Shown here piece after piece: positions 7,765-15,786 of a stretch of 64,000 nucleotides of DNA (position 1 is its first letter; each line of letters opens with the position of its first letter). Made by a program: the position numbers and the translations under genes. Under the pieces are notes generated by a model. That model was given only the letters and a program-made list of their open reading frames with translations. It made no database searches and was not told where the DNA came from. Origin of the DNA: Quadrisphaera sp. RL12-1S (GTDB taxonomy: Bacteria; Actinomycetota; Actinomycetes; Actinomycetales; Quadrisphaeraceae); contig NZ_JACNME010000003.1 of the NCBI RefSeq assembly GCF_014270065.1, positions 1 to 64,000 of the forward strand, written 5' to 3'.

Positions 7765-10083
7765 TCAGCCCCGCTCGACGAACGCCTCCCGCTCCTCCAG
7801 CCGCTCCAGCGCCTCGCGCACGCGCGGGGCGTCGACCAGCTCGGGGTCGAAGGCCACGAGGTCGCTGGCGTAGCGGCGGGCGCGGGTGATGAGGTCTTCG
7901 TTGCCGAGCACCCTGAGGTAGCGCAGCGAGGAGTTGTTGCGCCCGGACTGGGCGGCGCCCAGCACGTCGCCCTCGCGGCGGGAGGCGAGGTCGAGGTCGG
8001 CCACGGCGAAGCCGTCGGAGGTCTCCGCGAAGCTCTTCAGCCGCCCCAGGCCGGCCTCGTCCTCCTGGGCGCCGGTCATGAGCAGGCACAGGCCCGGCTG
8101 GTCACCGCGCCCGACGCGGCCGCGCAGCTGGTGCAGCTGCGACAGGCCGAACCGCTCGGCGTCGACGACGACCATCACGGTGGCGCCGGGGACGTCGACG
8201 CCGACCTCCACCACGGTGGTGGCCACGAGCACGTCGAGCTCACCGGCGGCGAAGGCGCGCATGGCGGCGTCCTTGTCGTCAGGGCGCATCCGGCCGTGCA
8301 GGGTGCCCAGGCGCAGCCCGGCCAGCTCGGGCCGGGCCCGCAGCTCGGCGAGCACCTCGTACAGGCCGCGCGGAGGACGGCGGCCCTCGCCCTCCCCCTC
8401 GTCCGGGGGGCCGTCGAAGAGCTGGCCCTCCTCGCTCGCGTGGTCGCCGCCGGGACGGGGCCGCCCCGAGCGGGTGGGGCGCTCGCCGGGGTCGGGTGCG
8501 GCCAGGACGCCCTCGCCGTCGTCGTCCTCCCCCTCCTCCCCGATCCGGGGGCAGACCACGTACACCTGGTGGCCGGCGTCGGCGGCCTCCCGGACGCGCT
8601 GCCAGCACCTGTCGACGTAGTTGTCGCGCCAGTCGGGCACCACGGCGGTGGTGATGCCCTGTCGCCCGGCGGGCAGCTCGGTGAGGGTGGACACCTCCAG
8701 GTCTCCGAAGACCGTCATGGCCACGGTGCGCGGGATGGGGGTGGCGGTCATGACGAGCACGTGGGGCGGGACGCCGGACTTGGCCCGCAGCGCGTCGCGC
8801 TGCTCCACCCCGAACCGGTGCTGCTCGTCGACGACGACGAGGCCGAGGTCGTAGAAGTCGACGGCGTCCTGCAGGAGCGCGTGGGTGCCGATGACGATCC
8901 CCGCGTCCCCGCTGGCGACGTCGAGCAGCGCTGCGCGCCGGTCCGCCGTGGACTGCGAGCCGGTGAGCAGGCGCACCTGCACCTGCGGGCCGTCGCTCAC
9001 AGCTCCTCCCAGCAGGCCGTGAGCGGCCAGCGGCCCGAGCATCCGGGTCAGGGACCGCACGTGCTGCTGGGCGAGCACCTCCGTGGGGGCGAGCAGCGCG
9101 CACTGGGCGCCCGCGTCGACCACCTGCAGCATGGCCCGCAGGGCCACCACCGTCTTGCCGGAGCCGACCTCGCCCTGCAGCAGCCGGTTCATCGGGGAGG
9201 TGCGGGACAGGTCGGCCGCCAGGGCACCGCCCACCTCCTGCTGCCCGGCCGTGAGGTCGAAGGGCAGGGAGGCGTCGAAGGCGGCCAGCAGGCCCCCCTC
9301 GCGCGGCGGGTAGGGAGTGGCGGGGAGGACGGCGAGGGCCGCGCGCCGCCTGGCGAGCGCCACCTGCGTGACGTAGGCCTCCTCCAGCTCGAAGTGCCGC
9401 AGGCCGCGGGGCGGCTGCTCGAGGTCGGTGGGGCGGTGCAGGTAGAGGAGGGCGTCGAGCTTGCTGGGCACCTGCTCCAGGTCCCGCACGCCCGAGGGCA
9501 GGACGTCGGGCACGTCCTCGGCGGTGAGGGTGTCCAGCACGGTGGCGACGGCCTTGGCCGTCTTCCAGCTCGGGAGCGCCTTGAAGGCGGGGTAGACCGG
9601 GATCACCTCGTCGGCGCGGGCGCGGAGCACCTCGGCGTCCGTGGCCATGACGGTGTCGAGGTCACCGGGGAGCAGCTCGTACTCGGGGTGCACCAGCTGC
9701 AGGCGGCCGCGGTAGCTCTGCACCTTGCCGGAGAACATCGCCGCGCGGCCCCACTTGAGGCGGCTCTGGTGGTAGCCGACCTGGTTGGTGCGCCCGAAGA
9801 AGGCCAGCGAGAGCTCGTCGCGGCCGTCGGTCACCACCACCTCGACCATCATCCCGCCGCGCTGGCGCAGCGGGCGGGTGCTGGTGCGCACCACCTCGGC
9901 GACGACGGTGGCGTCCTCCCCCTCGACGAGCTGCGCCAGCGGTGTCAGCTCCCCCCGCCGGTAGTAGCGGCGCGGGAGCACGAGGACGAGCTCGCCCGCG
10001 GTGGTGACCCCGTGGGTCTTCTCGAGGACCTGGGCGTTCTTGTCACCCAGCTCCTTCTTCAGCGGCGACGACAGCCGGGACAC
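7765..10083 (-). CDS. recG: ATP-dependent DNA helicase RecG
   Basis: 772-residue branch-migrating helicase for stalled forks and Holliday junctions. It has an N-terminal wedge/OB domain, then Walker A GEVGSGKT, the DEAH-type box [15 protein letters not shown] and motif [11 protein letters not shown]. It is longer than usual because of a Gly/Glu/Pro/Arg-rich insert at about residues 495-555 inside the second helicase lobe. GTG 10083 ([10 protein letters not shown]) is chosen because upstream codons are not protein-like. Divergent from rpmB. Confidence 0.96.
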   Translation of the reverse strand: MSRLSSPLKKELGDKNAQVLEKTHGVTTAGELVLVLPRRYYRRGELTPLAQLVEGEDATVVAEVVRTSTRPLRQRGGMMVEVVVTDGRDELSLAFFGRTNQVGYHQSRLKWGRAAMFSGKVQSYRGRLQLVHPEYELLPGDLDTVMATDAEVLRARADEVIPVYPAFKALPSWKTAKAVATVLDTLTAEDVPDVLPSGVRDLEQVPSKLDALLYLHRPTDLEQPPRGLRHFELEEAYVTQVALARRRAALAVLPATPYPPREGGLLAAFDASLPFDLTAGQQEVGGALAADLSRTSPMNRLLQGEVGSGKTVVALRAMLQVVDAGAQCALLAPTEVLAQQHVRSLTRMLGPLAAHGLLGGAVSDGPQVQVRLLTGSQSTADRRAALLDVASGDAGIVIGTHALLQDAVDFYDLGLVVVDEQHRFGVEQRDALRAKSGVPPHVLVMTATPIPRTVAMTVFGDLEVSTLTELPAGRQGITTAVVPDWRDNYVDRCWQRVREAADAGHQVYVVCPRIGEEGEDDDGEGVLAAPDPGERPTRSGRPRPGGDHASEEGQLFDGPPDEGEGEGRRPPRGLYEVLAELRARPELAGLRLGTLHGRMRPDDKDAAMRAFAAGELDVLVATTVVEVGVDVPGATVMVVVDAERFGLSQLHQLRGRVGRGDQPGLCLLMTGAQEDEAGLGRLKSFAETSDGFAVADLDLASRREGDVLGAAQSGRNNSSLRYLRVLGNEDLITRARRYASDLVAFDPELVDAPRVREALERLEEREAFVERG

Positions 10084-10157
10084 GGGTGCCAGACTGCCAG
10101 CGCCCTCCGACAGCCCGCGCCGGGCGTGGCCGGCGGCACGCGGTCGCGGGTCCGGGG

Positions 10158-10187
10158 TCGAGAGCACCCCGCGGGTTCGGCTACTCT
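10158..10187 (+). promoter_or_regulatory. Candidate rpmB promoter
   Basis: TCGAGA (10158-10163), 18 bases, then TACTCT (10182-10187), on the plus strand in the recG/rpmB divergent gap. Transcription would start near 10194, leaving a ~90-base leader before the bL28 gene. Pattern-based. Confidence 0.4.
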
Positions 10188-10285
10188 TGACCGTCCGCTG
10201 GGCGCGCGCAGCCCTGCCGTCGGTCATCCGGCGCCAGCTGCCCCCCGGCCGAGGAAGACGCCTTCGAGATCACTGGAGTAGAGCT

Positions 10286-10474
10286 GTGGCTGCCACCTGC
10301 GACGTCTGCGGCAAGGGCCCTGGGTTCGGCCACGCCATCTCCCACTCGCACCGCCGCACGAAGCGCCGCTTCGACCCGAACATCCAGCGCGTGCGCACCC
10401 TGGAGAACGGCGTGACCCCCAAGCGCGTCAACGTGTGCACCTCCTGCCTCAAGGCCGGCAAGGTCACCCGCTGA
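10286..10474 (+). CDS. rpmB: 50S ribosomal protein bL28
   Basis: 62-residue ribosomal protein: [15 protein letters not shown], then [13 protein letters not shown], then [12 protein letters not shown]. The two CxxC pairs (CDVC, CTSC) make this the zinc-binding form. GTG 10286 follows GGAG at about 8 bases. A strong GC hairpin follows the stop. rpmB next to recG/thiL is the typical actinobacterial arrangement. Confidence 0.97.
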   Translation: MAATCDVCGKGPGFGHAISHSHRRTKRRFDPNIQRVRTLENGVTPKRVNVCTSCLKAGKVTR

Positions 10475-10487
10475 CCCCCTGACGCAC

Positions 10488-10527
10488 CAGCAGCGCCCGC
10501 CCGGCTCCGGCCCGGCGGGCGCTGCTG
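10488..10527 (+). terminator. Hairpin downstream of rpmB
   Basis: CAGCAGCGCCCGCC pairs with GGCGGGCGCTGCTG around a short GC-rich loop, 14 bases after the rpmB stop. There is no U-run after it, as is common for terminators in high-GC actinobacteria. Confidence 0.7.
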
Positions 10528-10601
10528 CGTCCTGGGCCGGAGGCGGCAGCCGCCTGCGGCGATCAAGCGAGTCCTCGCCGAGTGCGCAGCGGTCGGGACC
10601 T

Positions 10602-10661
10602 CGACCGTGGACGCTGTGTCCCGGTGTGGGGCTCCGTACCGGGACACAGCGTCCACGGTCG
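10602..10661. repeat. Perfect 24-bp inverted repeat with 12-base loop
   Basis: Arms 10602-10625 and 10638-10661 are exact reverse complements (core GACCGTGGACGCTGTGTCCC) around the loop 10626-10637. It lies about 75 bases past the rpmB terminator and 96 bases before the nucleotidyltransferase gene, so it is not needed to terminate rpmB. The rest of the 283-base gap, 10475-10757, holds only this element, the terminator and the next gene's -10 box. Confidence 0.9.
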
Positions 10662-10744
10662 CCGGAGGCTGACCTGGCGCAGACCGGGAATGACCGTCAA
10701 GATCGGCGGCGCTCCCGGGGCGCGTCGGCGGGGGGCCGCGCCGC

Positions 10745-10757
10745 TACCGTCGTCGAC
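10745..10757 (+). promoter_or_regulatory. -10 box of a leaderless transcript
   Basis: TACCGT at 10745-10750 followed by 7 bases and the GTG start at 10758, placing the transcription start on or next to the start codon. Confidence 0.45.
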
Positions 10758-11450
10758 GTGGACCCGGTGCCGGCCGCGCTGCGCTTCGTGGAGGAGCGCT
10801 GGCCAGCCACGTCCGACGTCGTGCTCGGCGGGAGCACCGCAGCCGGAACCCGCACGGCGACGAGCGACGTCGACCTGCTCGTCCTCGGTCCGCCGGGGCT
10901 CCTCGGCGAGGGGCGGACCGACGAGGCGTCCACCCATGCGGTGAGCGGTGGCGTCGTCGAGCTCTTCGCCTACACCGAGGAGGGCTTCGAGCACTGGGCA
11001 GCCCTCGAGGTGCGAGCGCACCGTCCTGTCATCATCACGATGCTCCTGGAGGGCCGCCCGCTCAGGAGCAGCCCTCTGCTGTCGGACCTCAGGTCACGGT
11101 GGCGCCCGGTGCTGGAGGCGGGGCCCCGCGCGAGCGCCCGTGAGCTGGACGCCCTCCGCTACGTGGTGACGGACCTCCTCGACGACGTCGGCGACGCCCA
11201 GGACCCCGCCGAGCACCGCTACCTGCAGGGCCTGCTCTTCGAGAGGACGGCCGCCCTCGTGCTCCTGAGCCACGGCCGGTGGCTCGCGTCCGGCAAGCAC
11301 CTGCCGCGAGCGCTGCGGCGGTGGAACGCCGCGCGCGCCGAGGTGCTGGTCGGCGCGTTCCTCAGCGGGGAGCCGGAGCGCCTCGTCGCAGCGGTCGAGG
11401 CCGAGCTGGCACCCCTGGGCGGCCGGCTGCAGGCCGGTCACGTCCGCTGA
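10758..11450 (+). CDS. Nucleotidyltransferase-domain protein
   Basis: 230-residue protein with the polymerase-beta-type nucleotidyltransferase signature GGSTAAGTRTATSDVDLLVL (GGS-x9-DVD), followed by a strand with a third acidic residue (VVELFAY). A helical C-terminal half resembles the accessory domain of aminoglycoside-type or MNT-type nucleotidyltransferases. The substrate is unknown; it could modify a small molecule, tRNA or protein. GTG 10758 has no ribosome site but a -10 box 7 bases upstream. The palindromic repeat at 10602-10661 sits just ahead of it. No HEPN toxin partner is adjacent. Confidence 0.75.
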   Translation: MDPVPAALRFVEERWPATSDVVLGGSTAAGTRTATSDVDLLVLGPPGLLGEGRTDEASTHAVSGGVVELFAYTEEGFEHWAALEVRAHRPVIITMLLEGRPLRSSPLLSDLRSRWRPVLEAGPRASARELDALRYVVTDLLDDVGDAQDPAEHRYLQGLLFERTAALVLLSHGRWLASGKHLPRALRRWNAARAEVLVGAFLSGEPERLVAAVEAELAPLGGRLQAGHVR

Positions 11451-11463
11451 TGGCGGCGGTTGC

Positions 11464-12501
11464 TCAGGCGTAGACGTCCCAGCCGCCGACCACCTCGACG
11501 TCACCGCCCGCGGTGACCGCGGGCCGCCCCTCGCGCGCGGGCAGCACCTCGCCGATGCGCACGAAGGGCTCCGGCAGCCCGCGCTCGGCGACGTCCGGCG
11601 GGAAGGTGGCCAGGAGGGCGTGGTCCTCGCCTCCCCCGCGGACCCAGCTGCGCGCGAGCACGTGGGCATCGAGGTCGTCGTCCCCGCGCGCCAGGCGGCG
11701 GGCCGCGACCAGCAGGTCGACGACGTGCTGCTCCTCCCACGACGGGTCGACGTCCAGGTGGACGCCCGATGCCGCCGCGAGGCGCGCGCCGTCGACGCCC
11801 AGGCCGTCGCTGACGTCGAGCATGGCCGTCGCACCGGCCCTCGCGGCCGCCGGGCCCGCCTCGACGGGCGGCAGCGGGCGGCGGTGGGCCGCCAGCAGCG
11901 CGGGCGCCACCTCCTGCGCCAGCTGCGGCCCCCCAGCCAGCAGCAGCGCCAGCCCGGCTCCCGACCGGCCGACCGCCCCCGCGAGCGCCAGCACGTCTCC
12001 GGGCCGGGCGCCGCTGCGCAGGACGGGGGCGCGCCCCTGGAGGTCACCGAGCGCCGTGATCGACACCAGCAGCTGCGCCGCGCCCGACAGGTCGCCTCCG
12101 ACCACCGCCGTCCCCCACCGCGAGCACGCGACCGCGATGCCGCGCCCCAGGTCCTCCAGCCACGCCACCGGGGTCGCCGGCGGTGCCCCCACCGTCAGCA
12201 GCAGCCCGGTGGGCACCGCGCCCATGGCGGCCAGGTCGGCGAGGTTCTGCGCCGCGGCCTTGGCACCGACGTCGGCGCCGGAGGACCAGTCGGTGCGGAA
12301 GTCGCGGCCCTCGACGAGCAGGTCGGTGGTGGCGACCACCCGGGCGTCCGGGGCGGAGACCACGGCGGCGTCGTCCCCGGGGCCCAGCAGCTGCGCCGGG
12401 GGGCTCGGGACCGCGAGCGCCGCGAGCAGGCGCCCGAGCACCTCGGCCTCACCCGCCGCACCGACCGTTCCGGGTGCGCGGTCCGGTCCCCTGTGCACCA
12501 C
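11464..12501 (-). CDS. thiL: Thiamine-monophosphate kinase
   Basis: 345-residue ATP-dependent kinase making thiamine diphosphate from thiamine monophosphate. It has the family's GPGDDAAVV near residue 40, TTDLLVEGRDF, NLADLAAMGA, GGDLSGA and the C-terminal DVSDGLGVDGARLA. Starts at GTG 12501, or GTG 12498 next to it. TACCGT (12508-12513) lies 6 bases upstream inside a palindrome shared with the divergent RAM-domain gene. Confidence 0.95.
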   Translation of the reverse strand: MVHRGPDRAPGTVGAAGEAEVLGRLLAALAVPSPPAQLLGPGDDAAVVSAPDARVVATTDLLVEGRDFRTDWSSGADVGAKAAAQNLADLAAMGAVPTGLLLTVGAPPATPVAWLEDLGRGIAVACSRWGTAVVGGDLSGAAQLLVSITALGDLQGRAPVLRSGARPGDVLALAGAVGRSGAGLALLLAGGPQLAQEVAPALLAAHRRPLPPVEAGPAAARAGATAMLDVSDGLGVDGARLAAASGVHLDVDPSWEEQHVVDLLVAARRLARGDDDLDAHVLARSWVRGGGEDHALLATFPPDVAERGLPEPFVRIGEVLPAREGRPAVTAGGDVEVVGGWDVYA

Positions 12502-12507
12502 GTGTGG

Positions 12508-12517
12508 ACGGTACCGT
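12508..12517. promoter_or_regulatory. Palindromic bidirectional -10 element (thiL / RAM gene)
   Basis: ACGGTACCGT is a perfect 10-base palindrome that supplies TACCGT to both strands. On the minus strand it ends 6 bases before the thiL start. On the plus strand it ends 9 bases before the RAM-domain start. The two polymerase sites overlap completely and should be mutually exclusive. Confidence 0.5.
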
Positions 12518-12526
12518 GACCGTTCC

Positions 12527-12814
12527 GTGACCACCGCCGGCGAGGGTGCCGGGGGCGCGGGCGTGGGAGGAGCTGCGGTCGTGGTCGAGGCGTACGTCCT
12601 GGTGCAGACCGAGGTCGGCCGGGCCGACCGGGTCGCGTCGGCGCTCGCCCAGCTCGACGGCGTCCTCGCCGCCGACGCCGTGACCGGCCCCTACGACGTG
12701 GTGGTGCACGTCGGGGCGCGCCCCGTCGACGACCTCGGCGCCCTGGTGCTGGGGCAGATCGCCGTGGTCCCGGGGATCGTGAGGACGGTCACGTGCACCG
12801 TCATGCGTGAATGA
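12527..12814 (+). CDS. Stand-alone Lrp/AsnC-type ligand-binding (RAM) domain
   Basis: 95-residue protein consisting only of the RAM/AsnC effector-binding domain (VEAYVLVQTEVGRADRVA, then GPYDVVVHVGA, then VPGIVRTVTCTVM). There is no N-terminal helix-turn-helix; a ~20-residue Gly/Ala-rich stretch precedes the domain. Such solo RAM proteins bind amino acids and oligomerise and may modulate full-length Lrp proteins. The start is GTG 12527, though an internal GTG at VVVEAY is also possible. Overlaps the DUF3515 gene by 8 bases. Confidence 0.88.
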   Translation: MTTAGEGAGGAGVGGAAVVVEAYVLVQTEVGRADRVASALAQLDGVLAADAVTGPYDVVVHVGARPVDDLGALVLGQIAVVPGIVRTVTCTVMRE

Positions 12815-13331
12815 CGGGGTGCGCTCCCGTCTCCGCTCGCTCCGCCTGACCGCCGCGCCCCTCGTCGTCGTCCCGCTCGTGGTGGCGGGGCTGGCGGGCT
12901 GCTCCGGGTCCGTGGGCGTGGAGCCGGCCCCTGACGGTGCCGCGCCGATGTGCGCGCAGGTGTACACGGCGCTGCCGGACAGCGTCGCCGGCCTGCAGCG
13001 CCGTCCGACCACCGCGCAGGGTGCGGCCGCCTGGAGCGGCGTCCCCAGCGGCAGCGCCGACGGGCAGCAGGTCACCGTGGTGCTGCGCTGCGGCGTGGCC
13101 CAGCTCACCGCGCTGGAGACCGCCGGCGGGTGCCAGCAGGTGGAGGGGGACGGCGCGACGGTCGACTGGATCCCGGTGGACGACGGCGACGGGCGCACCA
13201 CCTGGACCACCTACGGCCGGGTGCCCGCCGTGTCGCTGCAGATGCCCGCGGACGCCGACCTCACGAGCGCCGTGCCGCAGTCGGTGGCCAAGGCGGTCTC
13301 GCTGGCGAAGAAGACCGCGGCCTGCTCCTGA
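12807..13331 (+). CDS. DUF3515 family lipoprotein
   Basis: 174-residue probable lipoprotein. The N-terminus has basic residues, a hydrophobic core (APLVVVPLVVAGLAG) and the lipobox LAGC. The mature part has cysteines in MCAQV, LRCGV, GGCQQ and TAACS, probably disulfide-bonded outside the cell. DUF3515 genes usually lie beside the thiL/Lrp region in Actinobacteria; no biochemical role is known. GTG 12807 overlaps the preceding stop, implying coupling. Confidence 0.9.
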   Translation: MNDGVRSRLRSLRLTAAPLVVVPLVVAGLAGCSGSVGVEPAPDGAAPMCAQVYTALPDSVAGLQRRPTTAQGAAAWSGVPSGSADGQQVTVVLRCGVAQLTALETAGGCQQVEGDGATVDWIPVDDGDGRTTWTTYGRVPAVSLQMPADADLTSAVPQSVAKAVSLAKKTAACS

Positions 13332-13359
13332 ACCCCCGGCGGGGGCTCAGCGCGGGGGC

Positions 13360-14523
13360 TCAGCGCAGGCCGGTGGGGCGGGCCAGCGCCAGGCGCAGCA
13401 CCCTGTCGAGCAGCTGCGGGTAGGGCAGCCCGGAGGCGTCCCACAGCCGCGGGAACATCGACGAGGCGGTGAAGCCCGGCATGGTGTTCACCTCGTTGAC
13501 CAGCAGCTCGCCGTCCGCGGTGAGGAAGAGGTCCACCCGGGCCAGGCCCTCGGCGCCCACCGCGGTGAAGACGTCCAGGGCCAGCGCGCGGGCGCGCTCG
13601 GAGACCTCGGCCGGCAGGTCGGCGGGGCTGTCGAGGCGGACGGCGCCGTCGTCGAGGTACTTGGCCTCGAAGTCGTAGAAGTCGCGGCCCTCGCCGACCA
13701 CCACCTCCCCGACCACGGAGGCGCGGGGCACCGCGCGCACCCCGCCGACGGGGGTCTGCACGAGCTCGGCGAGCACGCCGACCTCCACCTCCCGCGGGGA
13801 GGCGACGGCCGCCTCGACCACGACCTTCGGGTCGTGGGAGGTGGCCAGGTCGACGGCGGCGGCGAGGTCCTCGGGGCGGGACACCTTGGAGACGCCCATG
13901 CTCGAGCCGGCCCGGGCGGGCTTGACGAAGACCGGCCAGCCGAGCCCGGCGACGCGCTGCTCGCAGGCGGCGCGGTCGGCCTCCCACTGCCCGGGCAGCA
14001 GCGTCACCCACGGCCCGACGGGCAGGCCCGCGGCAGCGAGCACGGTGCGCGTGAAGCCCTTGTCCATCGACAGCGCGGAGGCGAGCACCCCGGACCCGGC
14101 GTAGCGCACGTCCCCGAGCTCCAGCAGGCCCTGGAGGGTGCCGTCCTCCCCGTAGGGACCGTGCAGGAGCGGGAGCACGACGTCGACGTCGCCCAGCTCG
14201 CGCGGGGGCGCGCCCGGCTCGCTGACGCGCAGCGCGCGGTCGTCCGTGGCCACCGGCACCAGCACGCCCGGGCCGTCCCCGGCGGTCACCTCGGGCAGCG
14301 GAGCGCCCTCGCGGATGGACCAGCGCGCCGGGTCGTCGGCGACGAGCACCCAGTGGCCGCTGGGGGTGACGCCCACGGGGACCACGTCCCACTGGGACCT
14401 GTCGAGCGCCGCGAGCACGCCCGCGGCGGTGGCGCAGCTGATGGCGTGCTCGCTCGACCGCCCCCCGAAGACGACGGCCACCCGGGGACGCTCGCGCTGC
14501 GGCTCGGTCTGCGTCTCGGCCAT
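13360..14523 (-). CDS. ddl: D-alanine--D-alanine ligase
   Basis: 387-residue ATP-grasp ligase joining two D-Ala for peptidoglycan. It has VVFGGRSSEHAIS near residue 20, HGPYGEDGTLQG, SMDKGFTR, VKPARAGSSMGVSK, and the metal/substrate end LARVDLFLTADGELLVNEVNTMPGFT. ATG 14523 has TAGGGT (14532-14537) 8 bases upstream, so a leaderless start is likely. Divergent from the PLP enzyme. Confidence 0.96.
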   Translation of the reverse strand: MAETQTEPQRERPRVAVVFGGRSSEHAISCATAAGVLAALDRSQWDVVPVGVTPSGHWVLVADDPARWSIREGAPLPEVTAGDGPGVLVPVATDDRALRVSEPGAPPRELGDVDVVLPLLHGPYGEDGTLQGLLELGDVRYAGSGVLASALSMDKGFTRTVLAAAGLPVGPWVTLLPGQWEADRAACEQRVAGLGWPVFVKPARAGSSMGVSKVSRPEDLAAAVDLATSHDPKVVVEAAVASPREVEVGVLAELVQTPVGGVRAVPRASVVGEVVVGEGRDFYDFEAKYLDDGAVRLDSPADLPAEVSERARALALDVFTAVGAEGLARVDLFLTADGELLVNEVNTMPGFTASSMFPRLWDASGLPYPQLLDRVLRLALARPTGLR

Positions 14524-14583
14524 GGCCAGCGACCCTAGCCGCCGCCGGCACGGACCCGACCGGCCGCCGCCTAGCCTGGCGCC

Positions 14584-15786
14584 GTGCACGACTCCCCCGC
14601 CGGCTCCGCCTGGTCCCCCGAGACCCTCGCCGTGGCCGCCGGCCGCCCGCAGCGGACCCCCGACGCGCCCGTCAACGCCCCCGTCGAGCTGACGTCCACG
14701 TTCGTGGCCAGCACCGAGCCCGGGGCCCGCGGGTACGCCCGGTTCGCCAACCCCACGTGGGAGGCGCTGGAGGAGGTCCTCGCCCTGCTGGAGGACGCGC
14801 ACCCGGCGGGTGGCGGCGGCGCGCGGGCGTTCGCCTCGGGCATGGCCGCCATCAGCGCGGTGGTCGAGCAGGTTCCGGTGGGCGGGCTGGTCATCGCCCC
14901 GTCGAGCGCCTACAACACGACGCTGGGCCTGCTGGACCACCTGGAGGCCACCGGGCGGCTGCGCCAGCTGCGCGTGCCGGTCGCCGACACCGGCGCCGTC
15001 GTCGCGGCCCTGTCCGGCACCGCCCCCGGTGACCTGCTCTGGCTGGAGTCGCCCACCAACCCGATGCTCGAGGTGGCGGACCTGCCGGCGCTGTGCGCTG
15101 CCGCGCGGGAGGCCGGCGTGCGGACGGCGGTGGACAACACCTTCGCGACGCCCCTGGTGCAGCAGCCGCTCGCGGTGGGCGCCGACGTCGTCGTCCACTC
15201 GGTGACGAAGTACCTGGCCGGCCACTCCGACGTGGTGATGGGCGCGGTGGTCACGCGCGACCCGGAGGTCCTGGCGGCGGTCACCAAGCACCGGACGGTG
15301 GTCGGGGCGATCCCCGGCCCCTTCGAGGCGTGGCTGGCGCTGCGCGGCGTCCGCACGCTGCACCTGCGCGTGGAGCGCTCCCAGGCGAGCGCCGCCGAGC
15401 TGGCGCGCCGGCTCGTCGACCACCCGGCGGTCACGCGGGTGCGGCACCCCTCGCTGCCCACCGACCCCGGGCACGAGCGCGCGAGGTCGCAGATGCGCGG
15501 CTTCGGGTCGGTGCTGAGCATCGAGGTGCGCGGCGGCGCGGCCGCCGCGCAGGCCGTGCAGGAGGCGACCCGGCTGTGGCTGCCCGCCACGAGCCTGGGC
15601 GGGGTGGAGTCGCTCATCGAGCGCCGCCGCCGCCACCCCCTGGAGCCCGTGGTGGTGCCGGAGGAGCTGCTGCGCCTGTCGGTGGGCGTGGAGGACGTCG
15701 AGGACCTGTGGGCGGACCTGCTGCAGGCCCTCGACGCCGTGCCCTCAGCCGCTGCGGCGGGCGAGGACCGGGGCGAGCAGCGCTGA
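14584..15786 (+). CDS. Cystathionine gamma-synthase-type trans-sulfuration enzyme
   Basis: 400-residue PLP-dependent Cys/Met metabolism enzyme. PLP-site features are the lysine in HSVTKYLAGHSD, VDNTFATP, LESPTNPMLEV, and a C-terminal substrate loop with SLGGVESLIE. The family includes cystathionine gamma-synthase, gamma-lyase and O-acylhomoserine sulfhydrylase, which cannot be separated by eye. GTG 14584 has TAGCCT (14572-14577) 6 bases upstream. Its last 42 bases overlap the end of the convergent glycosyltransferase gene. Confidence 0.9.
   Translation: MHDSPAGSAWSPETLAVAAGRPQRTPDAPVNAPVELTSTFVASTEPGARGYARFANPTWEALEEVLALLEDAHPAGGGGARAFASGMAAISAVVEQVPVGGLVIAPSSAYNTTLGLLDHLEATGRLRQLRVPVADTGAVVAALSGTAPGDLLWLESPTNPMLEVADLPALCAAAREAGVRTAVDNTFATPLVQQPLAVGADVVVHSVTKYLAGHSDVVMGAVVTRDPEVLAAVTKHRTVVGAIPGPFEAWLALRGVRTLHLRVERSQASAAELARRLVDHPAVTRVRHPSLPTDPGHERARSQMRGFGSVLSIEVRGGAAAAQAVQEATRLWLPATSLGGVESLIERRRRHPLEPVVVPEELLRLSVGVEDVEDLWADLLQALDAVPSAAAAGEDRGEQR

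Noticed and set aside
7663-10281. 872-codon plus-strand open frame opposite recG
   Set aside because: Gly/Ala/His/Val-rich translation with no domain; a GC-driven shadow of recG.
12490-14600. Riboswitches (thi-box near thiL, SAM-type near the trans-sulfuration gene)
   Set aside because: Intergenic space is only tens of bases with starts next to the -10 boxes, so there is no room for an aptamer.
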